A stretch of 64,000 nucleotides of DNA from contig QBMB01000005.1 in the NCBI GenBank assembly GCA_003241965.1, positions 1 through 64,000 of the forward strand, in the 5' to 3' direction. The position numbers were made by a program, and so were the translations under genes. Of the stretch, positions 10,065 through 19,850 are shown piece by piece; position 1 is the first letter of the stretch, and every line of letters begins with the position of its first letter. The stretch comes from Burkholderiales bacterium. Lineage in GTDB: Bacteria > Pseudomonadota > Gammaproteobacteria > Burkholderiales > Burkholderiaceae_C. The notes beneath the pieces were generated by a model that had not been told where the DNA came from, did no database searches, and saw nothing but the letters and a program-made list of their open reading frames with translations.

Positions 10065-11242
10065 GCACCCGTTCCCTCAAGGGCCGCGTGGCAGTCATCG
10101 GTGTGGGCGAGACACGCTACTACAAGCATGGGCAATCGCCGGATGCAGAGTTCAAGCTTGCGTTGCAGGCCATCCTCGCCGCGTGCAAGGACGCTGGGAT
10201 GGATCCGCGCAGGATCGACGGATTCGCCTCGTACAGCGACGACCGCAGCGACGCCACCCGGTTGGCGACTGCTCTCGGGCTACCGCGTCTGCGCTCCGCG
10301 ACCATGCAGTGGGGCGGCGGGGGAGGGGGCTGCTGTGCAGCCGTGGCCAATGCGGCCGCGGCGGTGGCCACAGGACAGGCGGACTGCGTGGTGGCCTTCC
10401 GGTCATTAGCCCAAGGACAGTTCGGCCGTTTTGGGCAGACCGGCGGCATTGCAACGGTGGCGGGCGAAAAGTCCTATCTGATGCCCTACGGGGTTCTGTC
10501 GCCTCCGCAGCGCTTTGCGATGCGGGTGCGCCGCTACATGCACGAGCATGGAATCAGGCAGGAGGCGCTGCGCGCGATTGCACTGGCTTCTTATCACCAC
10601 GCGCAGGCCAATCCGCGCGCCGTCATGCACGGGAAGCCGCTCGATGCCGAGCGCTACGACGCCTCGCGCTGGATTGCTGAGCCGTTCCACCTGTTCGACT
10701 GCTGCATGGAAAATGACGGCGCGGCGGCAGTGGTATTGGTGGACGCCGAACGTGCACGCGACTTTGCGCAGAAGCCGGTCTACCTGCTCGGTGCGGCTGC
10801 GGGGTCTGATTTTCGCTTCGGCGCAAGTGCCCACAACTCGCCAGCCTACGCGTCGGCAAACTTTGGAACCGTGGCGCCCGATCTGTACCGCATGGCCGGT
10901 ATCACTCCGAAGGATGTCGGTGTGGTGCAGAGCTATGAAAATTTCACGGGCGGTGTGCTGATGGCGCTGGTCGAGCATGGCCTTTTCAGTCCGGAGGAGG
11001 CCAACGAGTTCCTCACCCTGGAAAACCTCGTCGCACCGAGTGGTCGCCTGCCGCTGAACACCAGCGGCGGCAACCTGGCCGAGTGCTACATGCACGGCTT
11101 CGAACTGATTCTGGAAGCCGTTCGACAGGTGCGTGGGACCTCAACCAGTCAAGCTGCCCGCAGCGACGTCGCGCTGGTGGTCGGCGGGCCGATGGTGTCG
11201 CCAGTCAGCAACCTGCTGCTCGGATCGGAGGACGTTCTGTGA
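10061..11242 (+). CDS. Thiolase-like / lipid-transfer protein
   Basis: VAVIGVGETRYYKHG...MQWGGGGGGCCAAVANAAAAVATGQAD; paired with DUF35. Confidence 0.8.
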   Translation: MSTRSLKGRVAVIGVGETRYYKHGQSPDAEFKLALQAILAACKDAGMDPRRIDGFASYSDDRSDATRLATALGLPRLRSATMQWGGGGGGCCAAVANAAAAVATGQADCVVAFRSLAQGQFGRFGQTGGIATVAGEKSYLMPYGVLSPPQRFAMRVRRYMHEHGIRQEALRAIALASYHHAQANPRAVMHGKPLDAERYDASRWIAEPFHLFDCCMENDGAAAVVLVDAERARDFAQKPVYLLGAAAGSDFRFGASAHNSPAYASANFGTVAPDLYRMAGITPKDVGVVQSYENFTGGVLMALVEHGLFSPEEANEFLTLENLVAPSGRLPLNTSGGNLAECYMHGFELILEAVRQVRGTSTSQAARSDVALVVGGPMVSPVSNLLLGSEDVL

Positions 11243-11712
11243 CCCATTCCACCAACCCCTATTTGCCTGCTGGCCTGCCGATCCCGGTGTCCGAGCCGGA
11301 CGGCTTGTCCGAGCCCTATTGGGCAGGTCTGCGCGCCGGGCGCCTTCTGGTACAGCGCTGCGCCCATTGCGGCACCTGGCAGTTCGCGCCGGAGTGGATC
11401 TGCCACGGCTGCCACGCCTTTGATCCAGCCTGGGTCGAGGTGGCCCCGAAGGGGTTGATCTACAGCTGGGAGCGGATCTGGCACCCGGCGCATTCGGCGC
11501 TCAAAGACCACGGCCCATACCTGGCCGTGCTGGTTGAACTGCCGCACGCGGGTCATGTGCGGATGGTGGGCAATCTGCTCGGTGACCCCACGCAGGCGGT
11601 GACCATCGGCGCCGAACTGCAAGGCGTCTACGAGCACCATCCCGATGCCTCGCCCGCTTACTCGCTGCTGCAATGGCGACTCGCCGATGCTGCCGACGCC
11701 GCAAACAGGTGA
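11239..11712 (+). CDS. Zn-ribbon/OB-fold protein (DUF35 family)
   Basis: GTG start overlapping previous stop; CAHCGTWQFAPEWICHGC ribbon. Confidence 0.8.
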   Translation: MTHSTNPYLPAGLPIPVSEPDGLSEPYWAGLRAGRLLVQRCAHCGTWQFAPEWICHGCHAFDPAWVEVAPKGLIYSWERIWHPAHSALKDHGPYLAVLVELPHAGHVRMVGNLLGDPTQAVTIGAELQGVYEHHPDASPAYSLLQWRLADAADAANR

Positions 11713-13444
11713 GCCCCGCGCGGCTTCCGAGGCGTTCGACCTGGTCGTCGTGGGGGCGGGCGCTGGCGGCATGGTCGCGGCGTTGGTGGGTGCGCTGGAG
11801 GGCATGCACGTGCTGCTCTGCGAATCGAGCCAACAAGTCGGCGGTACCACCGCGACCTCGGCTGGAACGCTCTGGGTCCCCGGAAACCGTCAAGGCACGG
11901 ATGCCGGCCACGGCGACTCCGTGCACGAGGCGGCCCGCTACCTCGACGCACTCATCGGACCCGACGACGCGGGCGGTTTGAGGCAGGCGTTTTTCGAAAG
12001 TGCCGCACAAGCCATTGACTATCTGGAGGAACGAACCCAGGTCCGGTTTGTCAGCGCTGGCAAGCATCCTGACTACTTGCAGTTGCCCGGGGCGGCGTTG
12101 TCGGGTCGGGCGATTTCTCCTCTGCCATTCGATGGCCGCGTGCTGGGCGCGGAGTTCCATCGGATCCGGCCGCCGCTTCCCGACTTCATGGTGCTTGGCG
12201 GCATGATGGTCAACAAGTCTGACGTACGAGCGCTGGTGCGGCGCTACCGCTCCTGGCCCGACTTTGTGCACTCGGTCAAGCTGGTCGCTCGCCATGCAGC
12301 CGATCGCCTGCGGTATCCGCGCGGCACTCGTTTGGTGATGGGCAACGCGCTGGTCGCGCGCCTTTTTCACAGCCTGCGCAGCGCGGGCGTCGACGTCCGC
12401 TTTGGCTGGAAGCTGGCTGAACTGGACATGAGTGATGGCCGCGCGGTGGGGGCACGCTTCGATGTTGCTGGCGTGTCTCGCACAGTGAGCGGGCGTGCTG
12501 GCGTCGTCCTGGCAACGGGCGGGGTTGGCCACTGCGAGACCCTGCGGCGCGAGCTCGGGCCCGCAGGTCTCGCTTTCCGCTCACTGGCCGCCGACAGCGT
12601 GGCGGGTGAGGGTTTGCTGGCCGCACGCCGCGCGGGCGCAGCACTTGAGCAGCACCATGAGAACTTCTTCTGGCAACCGGTCTCCCAGGTCCCGCGCGCT
12701 GGGGGCAGTACAGGATTGTTTCCGCACCTGTTTCTCGATCGGGCCAAACCTGGTTTGATTGCCTTAAACGGGCGGGGCGAACGCTTCGTGAACGAAGCAG
12801 CTTCCTACCATCACTTCGTTGAGGGCATGTTGCGGAACGGGGGAGGGGAGCCCGGCGGCCCGAGCTGGCTGCTGTGCGACGCCGCGTTCGTGCGTCGCTA
12901 CGGCCTCGGTGTGATCCCGCCCGGCACGCGCCGGCTGGGAACCTGGGAAGAGCGTGGCTACCTCGTCACCGCACCCACTCTGGAGGTGCTGGCGCAACGG
13001 CTGGGAATCGATGGCGCCAGCCTGGCTGCGACAGTGGCCCGCAGCAATGCCTTTGCCCGCTCCGGGCTCGACCCCGAGTTCGCCAAGGGGAGTACTGAAT
13101 TCGACCGTTTCAATGGGGACCCAGCCACACCCGGCAATCCATGCCTGGGTTCGATCGAGGTGCCGCCTTTTTGCGCCTTGGCCATCTGGCCGGCCGACGC
13201 GGCTTCCAGCGGCGGCCTGGTCACCGATCGTGATGGCCGGGTGATGTCTGCGGCGGGCGCACCAATTCTGGGCTTGTACGCCTGTGGCAACGATGCCGCT
13301 TCCATCATGCGCGGCAGTTATCCCGGCCCGGGCACCACGCTCGGCCCCGCCTTCGCAGCCGGCTATCGCATCGGCATGCACGCGCGCCATGTACTGGACG
13401 GGCGCTCCGCGCCCGTCCCCGCTTTCATCCGCAAACGAGCTTGA
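11687..13444 (+). CDS. FAD-dependent 3-ketosteroid dehydrogenase-like flavoprotein
   Basis: FDLVVVGAGAGGMVAALVGALEG; C-terminal GNDAASIMRGSYPGPGTTLGPAFAAGYRIG. Confidence 0.8.
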   Translation: MLPTPQTGEPRAASEAFDLVVVGAGAGGMVAALVGALEGMHVLLCESSQQVGGTTATSAGTLWVPGNRQGTDAGHGDSVHEAARYLDALIGPDDAGGLRQAFFESAAQAIDYLEERTQVRFVSAGKHPDYLQLPGAALSGRAISPLPFDGRVLGAEFHRIRPPLPDFMVLGGMMVNKSDVRALVRRYRSWPDFVHSVKLVARHAADRLRYPRGTRLVMGNALVARLFHSLRSAGVDVRFGWKLAELDMSDGRAVGARFDVAGVSRTVSGRAGVVLATGGVGHCETLRRELGPAGLAFRSLAADSVAGEGLLAARRAGAALEQHHENFFWQPVSQVPRAGGSTGLFPHLFLDRAKPGLIALNGRGERFVNEAASYHHFVEGMLRNGGGEPGGPSWLLCDAAFVRRYGLGVIPPGTRRLGTWEERGYLVTAPTLEVLAQRLGIDGASLAATVARSNAFARSGLDPEFAKGSTEFDRFNGDPATPGNPCLGSIEVPPFCALAIWPADAASSGGLVTDRDGRVMSAAGAPILGLYACGNDAASIMRGSYPGPGTTLGPAFAAGYRIGMHARHVLDGRSAPVPAFIRKRA

Positions 13445-13446
13445 CC

Positions 13447-14133
13447 ATGACACCGACCTCATCGAACACCGACAGCCTGTCGCGTCTGCTGGAGGCGCGC
13501 TTTAGCTGCCGTGGCTTTCGCCCCGACCCCGTTCCAGCAGAAACCATCGCCCGGATCGTCTCGCTGGCGCAGCGCAGCGCGTCCTAGTGCAATGCCCAGC
13601 CCTGGCAGGTGGTGATCACGCGGGGCGCCGCCACCGAGCGCTTCCGCGAAGCCTTGCTCGCACCTGTGCTGCCCGGTGAGCCCGGGCCGGATTTCGATTG
13701 GCCAAAGGAATACCAAGGCGTGTACCTGGAACGGCGCCGTGAATGCGGCTTGGCGCTCTACGAGGCGGTCGGCTTGGAGCGAGGTGACCGCGAGGGCTCG
13801 GCGCGCCAGGCGCGTGAAAACCTTCGTCTGTTCGGCGCGCCGCACGCGGCGATCATCACCACCGACGCGAAGCTCGGAACGTACGGGGCAGTGGACTGTG
13901 GTGGGTACATCGCCGCCTTCATGCTGGCCGCCACCAGTCTTGGTGTGGCGAGCATCGCCCAAGCGTCGCTTGCTTCTCGTCCGCAGCGTGTGCGTGACGC
14001 GCTTGGGTTGGCGGCGGACCGCAAGGTGGTGTGCGGCATCTCGTTCGGCTATGCGGACCCGAAGCACCCTGCCAACGGGTTCCGGACCGACCGGGCCGAT
14101 CCGAAGGTGGCTGTGACGCTGTTGGACCGCTGA
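13447..14133 (+). pseudogene. Nitroreductase family protein interrupted by in-frame TAG
   Basis: MTPTSSNTDSLSRLLEARFSCRGFRPDPVPAETIARIVSLAQRSAS*CNAQPWQVVITRG...; TAG at 13585-13587, reading frame continues to 14133. Confidence 0.8.
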
Positions 14134-14134
14134 G

Positions 14135-15022
14135 TCAGCTGGCCGCCTTCTTCGCCGCCGGGACGCGCTTCCTGGCCGCAGGGGCGACCCGGGCAGCTGA
14201 CGTTGCAGCGGTCGAGACGCGCGACAGGTAGCCGCGCTGCAGGCGTCTGAGGCTGGTCTCCATCTCTGCCACGGCTGCTTCGGTGTTTCCCTCTTCCAAG
14301 TGCTTGAGGAAGCGCTTGCGTGAGGGAAGTACGAAGGTGTTCTCGTAGGCTCCAATGGTCTGGATGAACTGTGCGAGGACCGTCAGCAGACCGTCCATCA
14401 CGATGACCATGATCGGATTACCCGTCATCCGCGCAAGGATGCGATGGAAGTTGAGATGCACCTGCGCACGGCGCTGGAAATCACCTTCTTCGGTGGCCCG
14501 TGCCGCCTCATCCATGTTTTCGCGCAGGGCTTGCAAGTCTTCAGGTGTAGCCCTGGCGCAGGCCTCGCGCACCACCACCGCCTCCAGCCAGATGCGGGCC
14601 TCCGTGAGCTGGTCCGGGTTGAGGGATCCCATGTGGTAAAGATCCAGCATGCTGTTGACGATGACGTTGGCGGAGCCTTCGCTGATGAAGGCACCGCCGG
14701 TGGCGCCTTTTTGCAGACGGATCAGCCCTGCATGCTCGAGCGAGCGCAGCGCTTCGCGCAGGGTGTTGCGTGAAACGCCAAACTGCACCGCCAGTGCCCT
14801 CTCTGCTGGCAGCCTGCTGCCGACTTTAAGTCGACCCGTGGTCAGTTCGGTGCGGATCTGGGTGGCAATTTCCTCGAAAGCCCGCGCTGAGCGGACCGCC
14901 TCGAAGCGTGGGGTGGGTGCCTGGGATGCGACCGCGGCCACCGGCTGAATTTTGCTGGGCATTTGTTGTTCCGTTTGAGGGGAGAGCGTCTGCGGCGGAT
15001 ATCGCGCAGACATGGCTCTCAT
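14135..15022 (-). CDS. GntR family regulator, FadR/FCD subfamily
   Basis: wHTH GSRLPAERALAVQFGVSRNTLREALRSLEHAGLIRLQKGATGGAFI plus FCD effector domain. Confidence 0.9.
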   Translation of the reverse strand: MRAMSARYPPQTLSPQTEQQMPSKIQPVAAVASQAPTPRFEAVRSARAFEEIATQIRTELTTGRLKVGSRLPAERALAVQFGVSRNTLREALRSLEHAGLIRLQKGATGGAFISEGSANVIVNSMLDLYHMGSLNPDQLTEARIWLEAVVVREACARATPEDLQALRENMDEAARATEEGDFQRRAQVHLNFHRILARMTGNPIMVIVMDGLLTVLAQFIQTIGAYENTFVLPSRKRFLKHLEEGNTEAAVAEMETSLRRLQRGYLSRVSTAATSAARVAPAARKRVPAAKKAAS

Positions 15023-15837
15023 GCGGCCATCTTGCGCTTGCGCTCCGTTTTCCTGTTCTCGCTTTCCAGGTAGTCGCTCACATGGCGCAGATGCAATTCC
15101 ATCGCATCAGCGGCGCCTTGCGCATCGCGCTCGCGCATCAAGGCCAACACCTTGCGGCGCACCTGCATGATGTCTTTTCGAGGTTGCGGGTCGACGCGCG
15201 CAAGCAGTGCTCGGATCAGTTCCGACAGTGCGTCGACCATCATCACAATCACGTCGTTGTGGGTCGCGCGAGCGATCAGCCGGTAGAACTCGATCACCGA
15301 TTTTGTGTTCCGCGAGCCGTGACCTTCGCGGAACAGCTCGGTGTGGTGTTCGATGTCGACTTCGATGGCGTCGAGGTCTTGCTGGGTGGCTCGGGCGCAC
15401 GCCAGGCGGATGGCGACTTTCATGAGCTCCACCCGGGCTTCGGTCACGTTGGCGATCGAAACCTGCCCCAGCGAAACCAGGTCCTGCACGGTCTGCGTCA
15501 AGCCGGAGGAATTGCCGCTGTGGATGTAGAAACCGCCATGGATGCCCGTGCGGGCCTCCACCAGGCCTGCAGCTTCCAAGCTGCGCAGGGCCTCACGCAC
15601 GCCGCTTCGGCTGATGTCGAACTGCTCGGCCAGGTCTTTCTCGGCAGGCAGGCGATCACCAGGGCGCAGCTCGCCTCGTGCGAGCTGCTGACGGATCTGG
15701 TCACAGACTGCCTCGAAGCCGCGGCGGGTTCGCACCGGCTGGAACACGGGAGGTGGCGCGGCAGGCTGCGCGGGCGTGGGCTTGCTCGAAGCCTGCTTGT
15801 TTGGAGGGGGTGTCCTTCGGACGGCTTTTACTGGCAT
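15019..15837 (-). CDS. GntR family regulator, FadR/FCD subfamily (second, tandem)
   Basis: GDRLPAEKDLAEQFDISRSGVREALRSLEAAGLVEARTGIHGGFYI; start likely MPVKAVRR at 15837. Confidence 0.88.
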   Translation of the reverse strand: MPVKAVRRTPPPNKQASSKPTPAQPAAPPPVFQPVRTRRGFEAVCDQIRQQLARGELRPGDRLPAEKDLAEQFDISRSGVREALRSLEAAGLVEARTGIHGGFYIHSGNSSGLTQTVQDLVSLGQVSIANVTEARVELMKVAIRLACARATQQDLDAIEVDIEHHTELFREGHGSRNTKSVIEFYRLIARATHNDVIVMMVDALSELIRALLARVDPQPRKDIMQVRRKVLALMRERDAQGAADAMELHLRHVSDYLESENRKTERKRKMAA

Positions 15838-15911
15838 TGGATGAACCTCTCTCAATGATGGTAATGCATGTGGCGCGGCCGAATTCCCGACAGAAGTACT
15901 TGTAAAAATCA

Positions 15912-15924
15912 TTGGTTGAACCAT
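15912..15924. promoter_or_regulatory. Palindromic operator site 4 (TTGGTTGAACCAT)
   Basis: Between divergent GntR genes and acyl-CoA dehydrogenase operon. Confidence 0.7.
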
Positions 15925-15978
15925 AATAGATGAAAACCACTGATTTTGATGAAAAGGGCGCCTGCCCCCGGAGACTCC

Positions 15979-17139
15979 ATGGACCTAGACGTAACACCCG
16001 CACAGCAGGCCTTTCGCGAGGAAGTAAGAGCCTTTGTTCGCGACCGCCTGCCTTCGGACATCCGCGAACGCTTGCGTGCCGGGCATCCGCCCCGCAAGCA
16101 GGACACCGTGACCTGGCAGCGCATCCTCAACGAGCGCGGCTGGGCTGCTCCTCACTGGCCGCGCCAGTTCGGCGGCGCCGAGCTGGGGCAGATGGAACGC
16201 TTGATCCTGCTTGACGAGATGTATCGCGCCCCGGCTCCGCTGCCGCAAGTCTTCAACGTCACCATGCTCGGTCCCGTGCTGATGAAATTCGGCACCCCTG
16301 CGCAGTGTGAATACTTCCTGCCGAAGCTGGCGAATCTCGACCTGTGGTTCTGCCAGGGCTTCTCTGAACCAGGCTCCGGCTCCGATTTGGCTTCGCTGCG
16401 GACGGCCGCACGGCGCGACGGGGATCAGTATGTCGTCAATGGCCAGAAGATCTGGACTACCACGGCACACCTGGCTGACTGGGTGTTTGCCCTGGTACGT
16501 ACCAACGTCGAAGCACGGAAGCAGGAGGGCATCTCCTTCCTGCTGATCGACCTGAAATCACCCGGCATCACCATACGGCCGATTTATTCCATCGACGGTG
16601 AACACCACCTCAATGAGGTGTTCTTCGACGAAGTGAGGGTGCCCGTGGACAACCTGGTGGGCCAGGAGAATCGTGGCTGGGACTGCGCCAAGTACCTGCT
16701 GGGCAACGAGCGTACCGGTATCGCCAACGTCGGCTTGTGCCGCGAACGCCTGGACCTCGCTCGCGAAATGGCCAGTCGCACCCGCGAAGGCGGTGTCTGC
16801 CTGCTCGACGATTCGAAGTTGCGCGGCGAGTTCGCGGTGCTCGACGCCGAAATTCGGGCACTCGAAGTGACCAACTACCGCTTCCTGCTGACGCCAAGCG
16901 CGCAGCAGGCGCTGCCTGCCTTCGCTTCGGTGCTGAAGCTCAAGGGAGTGGAGCTGCAACAGGACATCAACACGCTGCTCGCCAGACTGGCTGGGCCTGC
17001 TGGCCTGGAGCGCCGCGGCTCCGACGACATCGTGCATGGACCTCTGACGCCCCGCTACTTCTACTCCCGCGCAGCCAGCATCTACGGCGGTACCAGCGAA
17101 GTGCAAAAGGACATCCTGGCCAAGGCTGTTGTCGGCTGA
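15979..17139 (+). CDS. Acyl-CoA dehydrogenase
   Basis: FCQGFSEPGSGSDLASLRTAA...; C-terminal IYGGTSEVQKDILAKAVVG. Confidence 0.9.
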   Translation: MDLDVTPAQQAFREEVRAFVRDRLPSDIRERLRAGHPPRKQDTVTWQRILNERGWAAPHWPRQFGGAELGQMERLILLDEMYRAPAPLPQVFNVTMLGPVLMKFGTPAQCEYFLPKLANLDLWFCQGFSEPGSGSDLASLRTAARRDGDQYVVNGQKIWTTTAHLADWVFALVRTNVEARKQEGISFLLIDLKSPGITIRPIYSIDGEHHLNEVFFDEVRVPVDNLVGQENRGWDCAKYLLGNERTGIANVGLCRERLDLAREMASRTREGGVCLLDDSKLRGEFAVLDAEIRALEVTNYRFLLTPSAQQALPAFASVLKLKGVELQQDINTLLARLAGPAGLERRGSDDIVHGPLTPRYFYSRAASIYGGTSEVQKDILAKAVVG

Positions 17140-17148
17140 GGATAAAAA

Positions 17149-18282
17149 ATGAACTTTGAACTGAACGATGAGCAGCGCGCGCTGCAGGACAGCCTTTCCC
17201 GTTTGCTGGCCGACCGGTATGGCTTTGAAAAGCGGCGTGGCTTTGCCGCCAGCCCAGCGGGCCATGACGAGGGCACCTGGCGCAAGCTCGGCGAGCTGGG
17301 TGTCACCGCGCTGCTGGTGCCTGAAGTGCATGGTGGCTTTGGCGGAAGTGGGTGTGATCTGCTGCCCGTGATGCAGGAACTGGGCGCTGCACTTTCGCTG
17401 GAACCCTTCCTCGCCTCAAGCGTTCTGGGCGCTACCGCCATCCGGCTGGCGGCCGATGACGTGTTGCAGGATCGCATGCTTCCAGGTGTGGCGGCTGGTA
17501 CGACCTGTGTCGCCTGGGCGCATGACGAGGTGGCTGGCAGGCACACTCCGCGCTGGGTTGAAACTCGCGCGCTGCGCCAGGGTGATCGGTGGGTGCTGGA
17601 TGGCGGGAAGGCCAACGTGCTGGCTGCGGGCCTGGCGCAGCACTTTGTGGTGACCGCGCGGGTTTCGGGTGCGGCTGATGCGCCGGACGGTTGCGCACTT
17701 TTCCTGGTGGACGCGGGAGCCGCCGGTCTCGAAAACCGGGTGTTCCGTATGGTGGACGACTCGCTTGGGGGTGAGCTGAATTTGCGCGGTGTGGCCGCGA
17801 TTCCCCTGGGTGACCCAACCGATGGCAGACGCGCCCGTGCAGCCATCGACACCACGCTGGCAGTCGGTACCGCAGCAGCTTGCGCCGACATGGTCGGAGC
17901 CATGCAGGCGGCATTCCGGCTCGCAATGGACTACCTCAAGACGCGAAAACAGTTCGGTCGCCTGATCGGCGAGAACCAGGCACTGCGCCATCGCGCTGCC
18001 GAGATGCTGGTCAGTCTGGAACTCGCACGCAGCATGGCGATCGCCGCAGCGGTTGCAGTCGATAGGCCCGAGGGAGCGGACGCCGCCCTTGACGTGCACC
18101 GGGCAAAGCTTTCCGTGGGGCGCCATGCACGTACCTTGGCCCACGGAGCCATCCAGTTGCATGGCGGCATCGGCATGACGGAAGAGTACGCCGTGGGCCA
18201 CTACCTGCGACGCATTCACGTACTGGACCAATTGTTCGGGGACGGTGACGCCCACGCCATGCGGCTTGCGGCACTCGCCTGA
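17149..18282 (+). CDS. Acyl-CoA dehydrogenase (second subunit of tandem pair)
   Basis: MNFELNDEQRALQDSLSRLLADRYGF...; QLHGGIGMTEEYAVGHYLRRI. Confidence 0.88.
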   Translation: MNFELNDEQRALQDSLSRLLADRYGFEKRRGFAASPAGHDEGTWRKLGELGVTALLVPEVHGGFGGSGCDLLPVMQELGAALSLEPFLASSVLGATAIRLAADDVLQDRMLPGVAAGTTCVAWAHDEVAGRHTPRWVETRALRQGDRWVLDGGKANVLAAGLAQHFVVTARVSGAADAPDGCALFLVDAGAAGLENRVFRMVDDSLGGELNLRGVAAIPLGDPTDGRRARAAIDTTLAVGTAAACADMVGAMQAAFRLAMDYLKTRKQFGRLIGENQALRHRAAEMLVSLELARSMAIAAAVAVDRPEGADAALDVHRAKLSVGRHARTLAHGAIQLHGGIGMTEEYAVGHYLRRIHVLDQLFGDGDAHAMRLAALA

Positions 18283-18320
18283 CGCGCCGCCCATTCCATC
18301 CACAGAGACAAGTTAACAGC

Positions 18321-19850
18321 ATGAGCCAGACCCTGATTTACCTCGACGACCGTGCAGTCACACGCGATGACTTGCTGATGCGAGGACGGCGTGCCGCCAC
18401 CGGTTTTGACCACCTCGGCGTGCGTGAAGGTGACAGCGTTGCACTGTTGCTTCGCAATGACTTTGCGTTCTTCGAAGTGCAGCAAGCTGCCGCCGCTATC
18501 GGCGCGTATGCGGTCCCACTGAACTGGCACGGGAAGGCGGACGAGGCCACCTACATCCTGAACGACGCCAGGCCCAAGGTGCTTGTGGCGCATGCAGACC
18601 TGCTGGAGCCGCTGCGTCAGCACATCCCCGCAGGCATGAAGATCCTGGTCGTGCCAACGCCGCCCGAGGTGCAATCACGCCACAGCATCGCGCCCGAGCG
18701 CGCCAGTCCGACGGAGGGCGACATCGTCTGGCAGGCGTGGTGCGACAGCTTCGAGCCGTGGGAGGCGCCCGCCAAACGCAGCCGCGCCACCATGATTTAC
18801 ACCTCGGGCACCACGGGTCATCCCAAAGGAGTCAGACGCGACCCTGCCAGTCCCGAACAGGCGAGCGCCTATGTGGATCTGATCCAGCGCGTCTACGGCC
18901 TGACCCCGGGGGTGCGTGCACTGGTCACGGGGCCGCTCTATCACGCATCGCCCAATGCCTATGGTCGCCAGGCGCTGATGGCGGCCGAGGTGCTTGTGCT
19001 TCAGTCCAAGTTCGATCCAGAGGAAACGCTGGCGGCGATTGAGAAGCACCGGATCACCAACGCGGTGATGGTTCCGACCATGTTTGTTCGCATCCTGCGG
19101 CTGCCCAAGGAAGTTCGCGAGCGCTACGACGTCAGCTCCCTGCGCTGGGTCACGCACACCGGCGCTCCGTGCCCGAAGGAGGTGAAGCAAGCGCTGATGG
19201 AAGAGTGGGGTCCGATCATCTATGAAACCTATGGGGGATCGGAGGTTGGAACCGCCACCCTGGCGACCCCAACGGACTGGTTGGAGCACCCAGGCTCGGT
19301 CGGTGTGCCGACGCCGGGCACCCGCCTCGCCTTCTACGGCGAAGACGGTGACCAAGTGCCGGAGGGCGAAGTCGGAGAGATCTACATGCGAGTGCCGGCC
19401 TATGCTGACTTCACGTACCTCAATCACGAGGAAAAGAGAAAGGGCGTTGAGCGCGATGGCCTGATCAGCTGCGGTGACGTCGGTTATCTCAAGAGCGGGC
19501 GGCTGTACCTGTGCGACCGCCGCTCCGACATGGTGATCTCAGGTGGTACGAATATCTACCCCGCCGAGATCGAGATGGTCCTCCTGCAGTGCCCCGGCGT
19601 GCAGGATTGCGCGGTCTTCGGCATACCCGACGATGACTTCGGCGAGTCGCTCGCAGCCGCGGTGGAGTTGATCCCCGGCGCAAAGATGAGCGTGCGCGAG
19701 ATTCAGGATTACCTGGAGACCCACCTCGCCAGATACAAGGTGCCCAAGCGCATCGACTTCCACGCGTCATTGCCGCGCGAAGACAGCGGCAAGATCTTCA
19801 AACGCCGCCTGCGCGATCCGTTCTGGCAGAACGCTGGTCGAAAAATCTGA
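18321..19850 (+). CDS. AMP-dependent acyl-CoA synthetase/ligase
   Basis: TMIYTSGTTGHPKGVRRD, YETYGGSE, DRRSDMVISGGTNIYPAEIE. Confidence 0.92.
   Translation: MSQTLIYLDDRAVTRDDLLMRGRRAATGFDHLGVREGDSVALLLRNDFAFFEVQQAAAAIGAYAVPLNWHGKADEATYILNDARPKVLVAHADLLEPLRQHIPAGMKILVVPTPPEVQSRHSIAPERASPTEGDIVWQAWCDSFEPWEAPAKRSRATMIYTSGTTGHPKGVRRDPASPEQASAYVDLIQRVYGLTPGVRALVTGPLYHASPNAYGRQALMAAEVLVLQSKFDPEETLAAIEKHRITNAVMVPTMFVRILRLPKEVRERYDVSSLRWVTHTGAPCPKEVKQALMEEWGPIIYETYGGSEVGTATLATPTDWLEHPGSVGVPTPGTRLAFYGEDGDQVPEGEVGEIYMRVPAYADFTYLNHEEKRKGVERDGLISCGDVGYLKSGRLYLCDRRSDMVISGGTNIYPAEIEMVLLQCPGVQDCAVFGIPDDDFGESLAAAVELIPGAKMSVREIQDYLETHLARYKVPKRIDFHASLPREDSGKIFKRRLRDPFWQNAGRKI

Noticed and set aside
10310-10350. 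Run of Gly codons plus CysCys (WGGGGGGCCAAV) in the second thiolase-like protein as evidence of an intact thiolase active site
   Set aside because: Without an alignment I cannot decide whether either Cys is in the nucleophile position; kept as open rather than asserted.
15837-15924. N-terminal extension MVQPMIFTSTSVGNS... of the second GntR ORF
   Set aside because: The extra start codon lies inside the palindromic operator; MPVKAVRR at 15837 with an upstream GAGAGG-type ribosome-binding sequence is more plausible.
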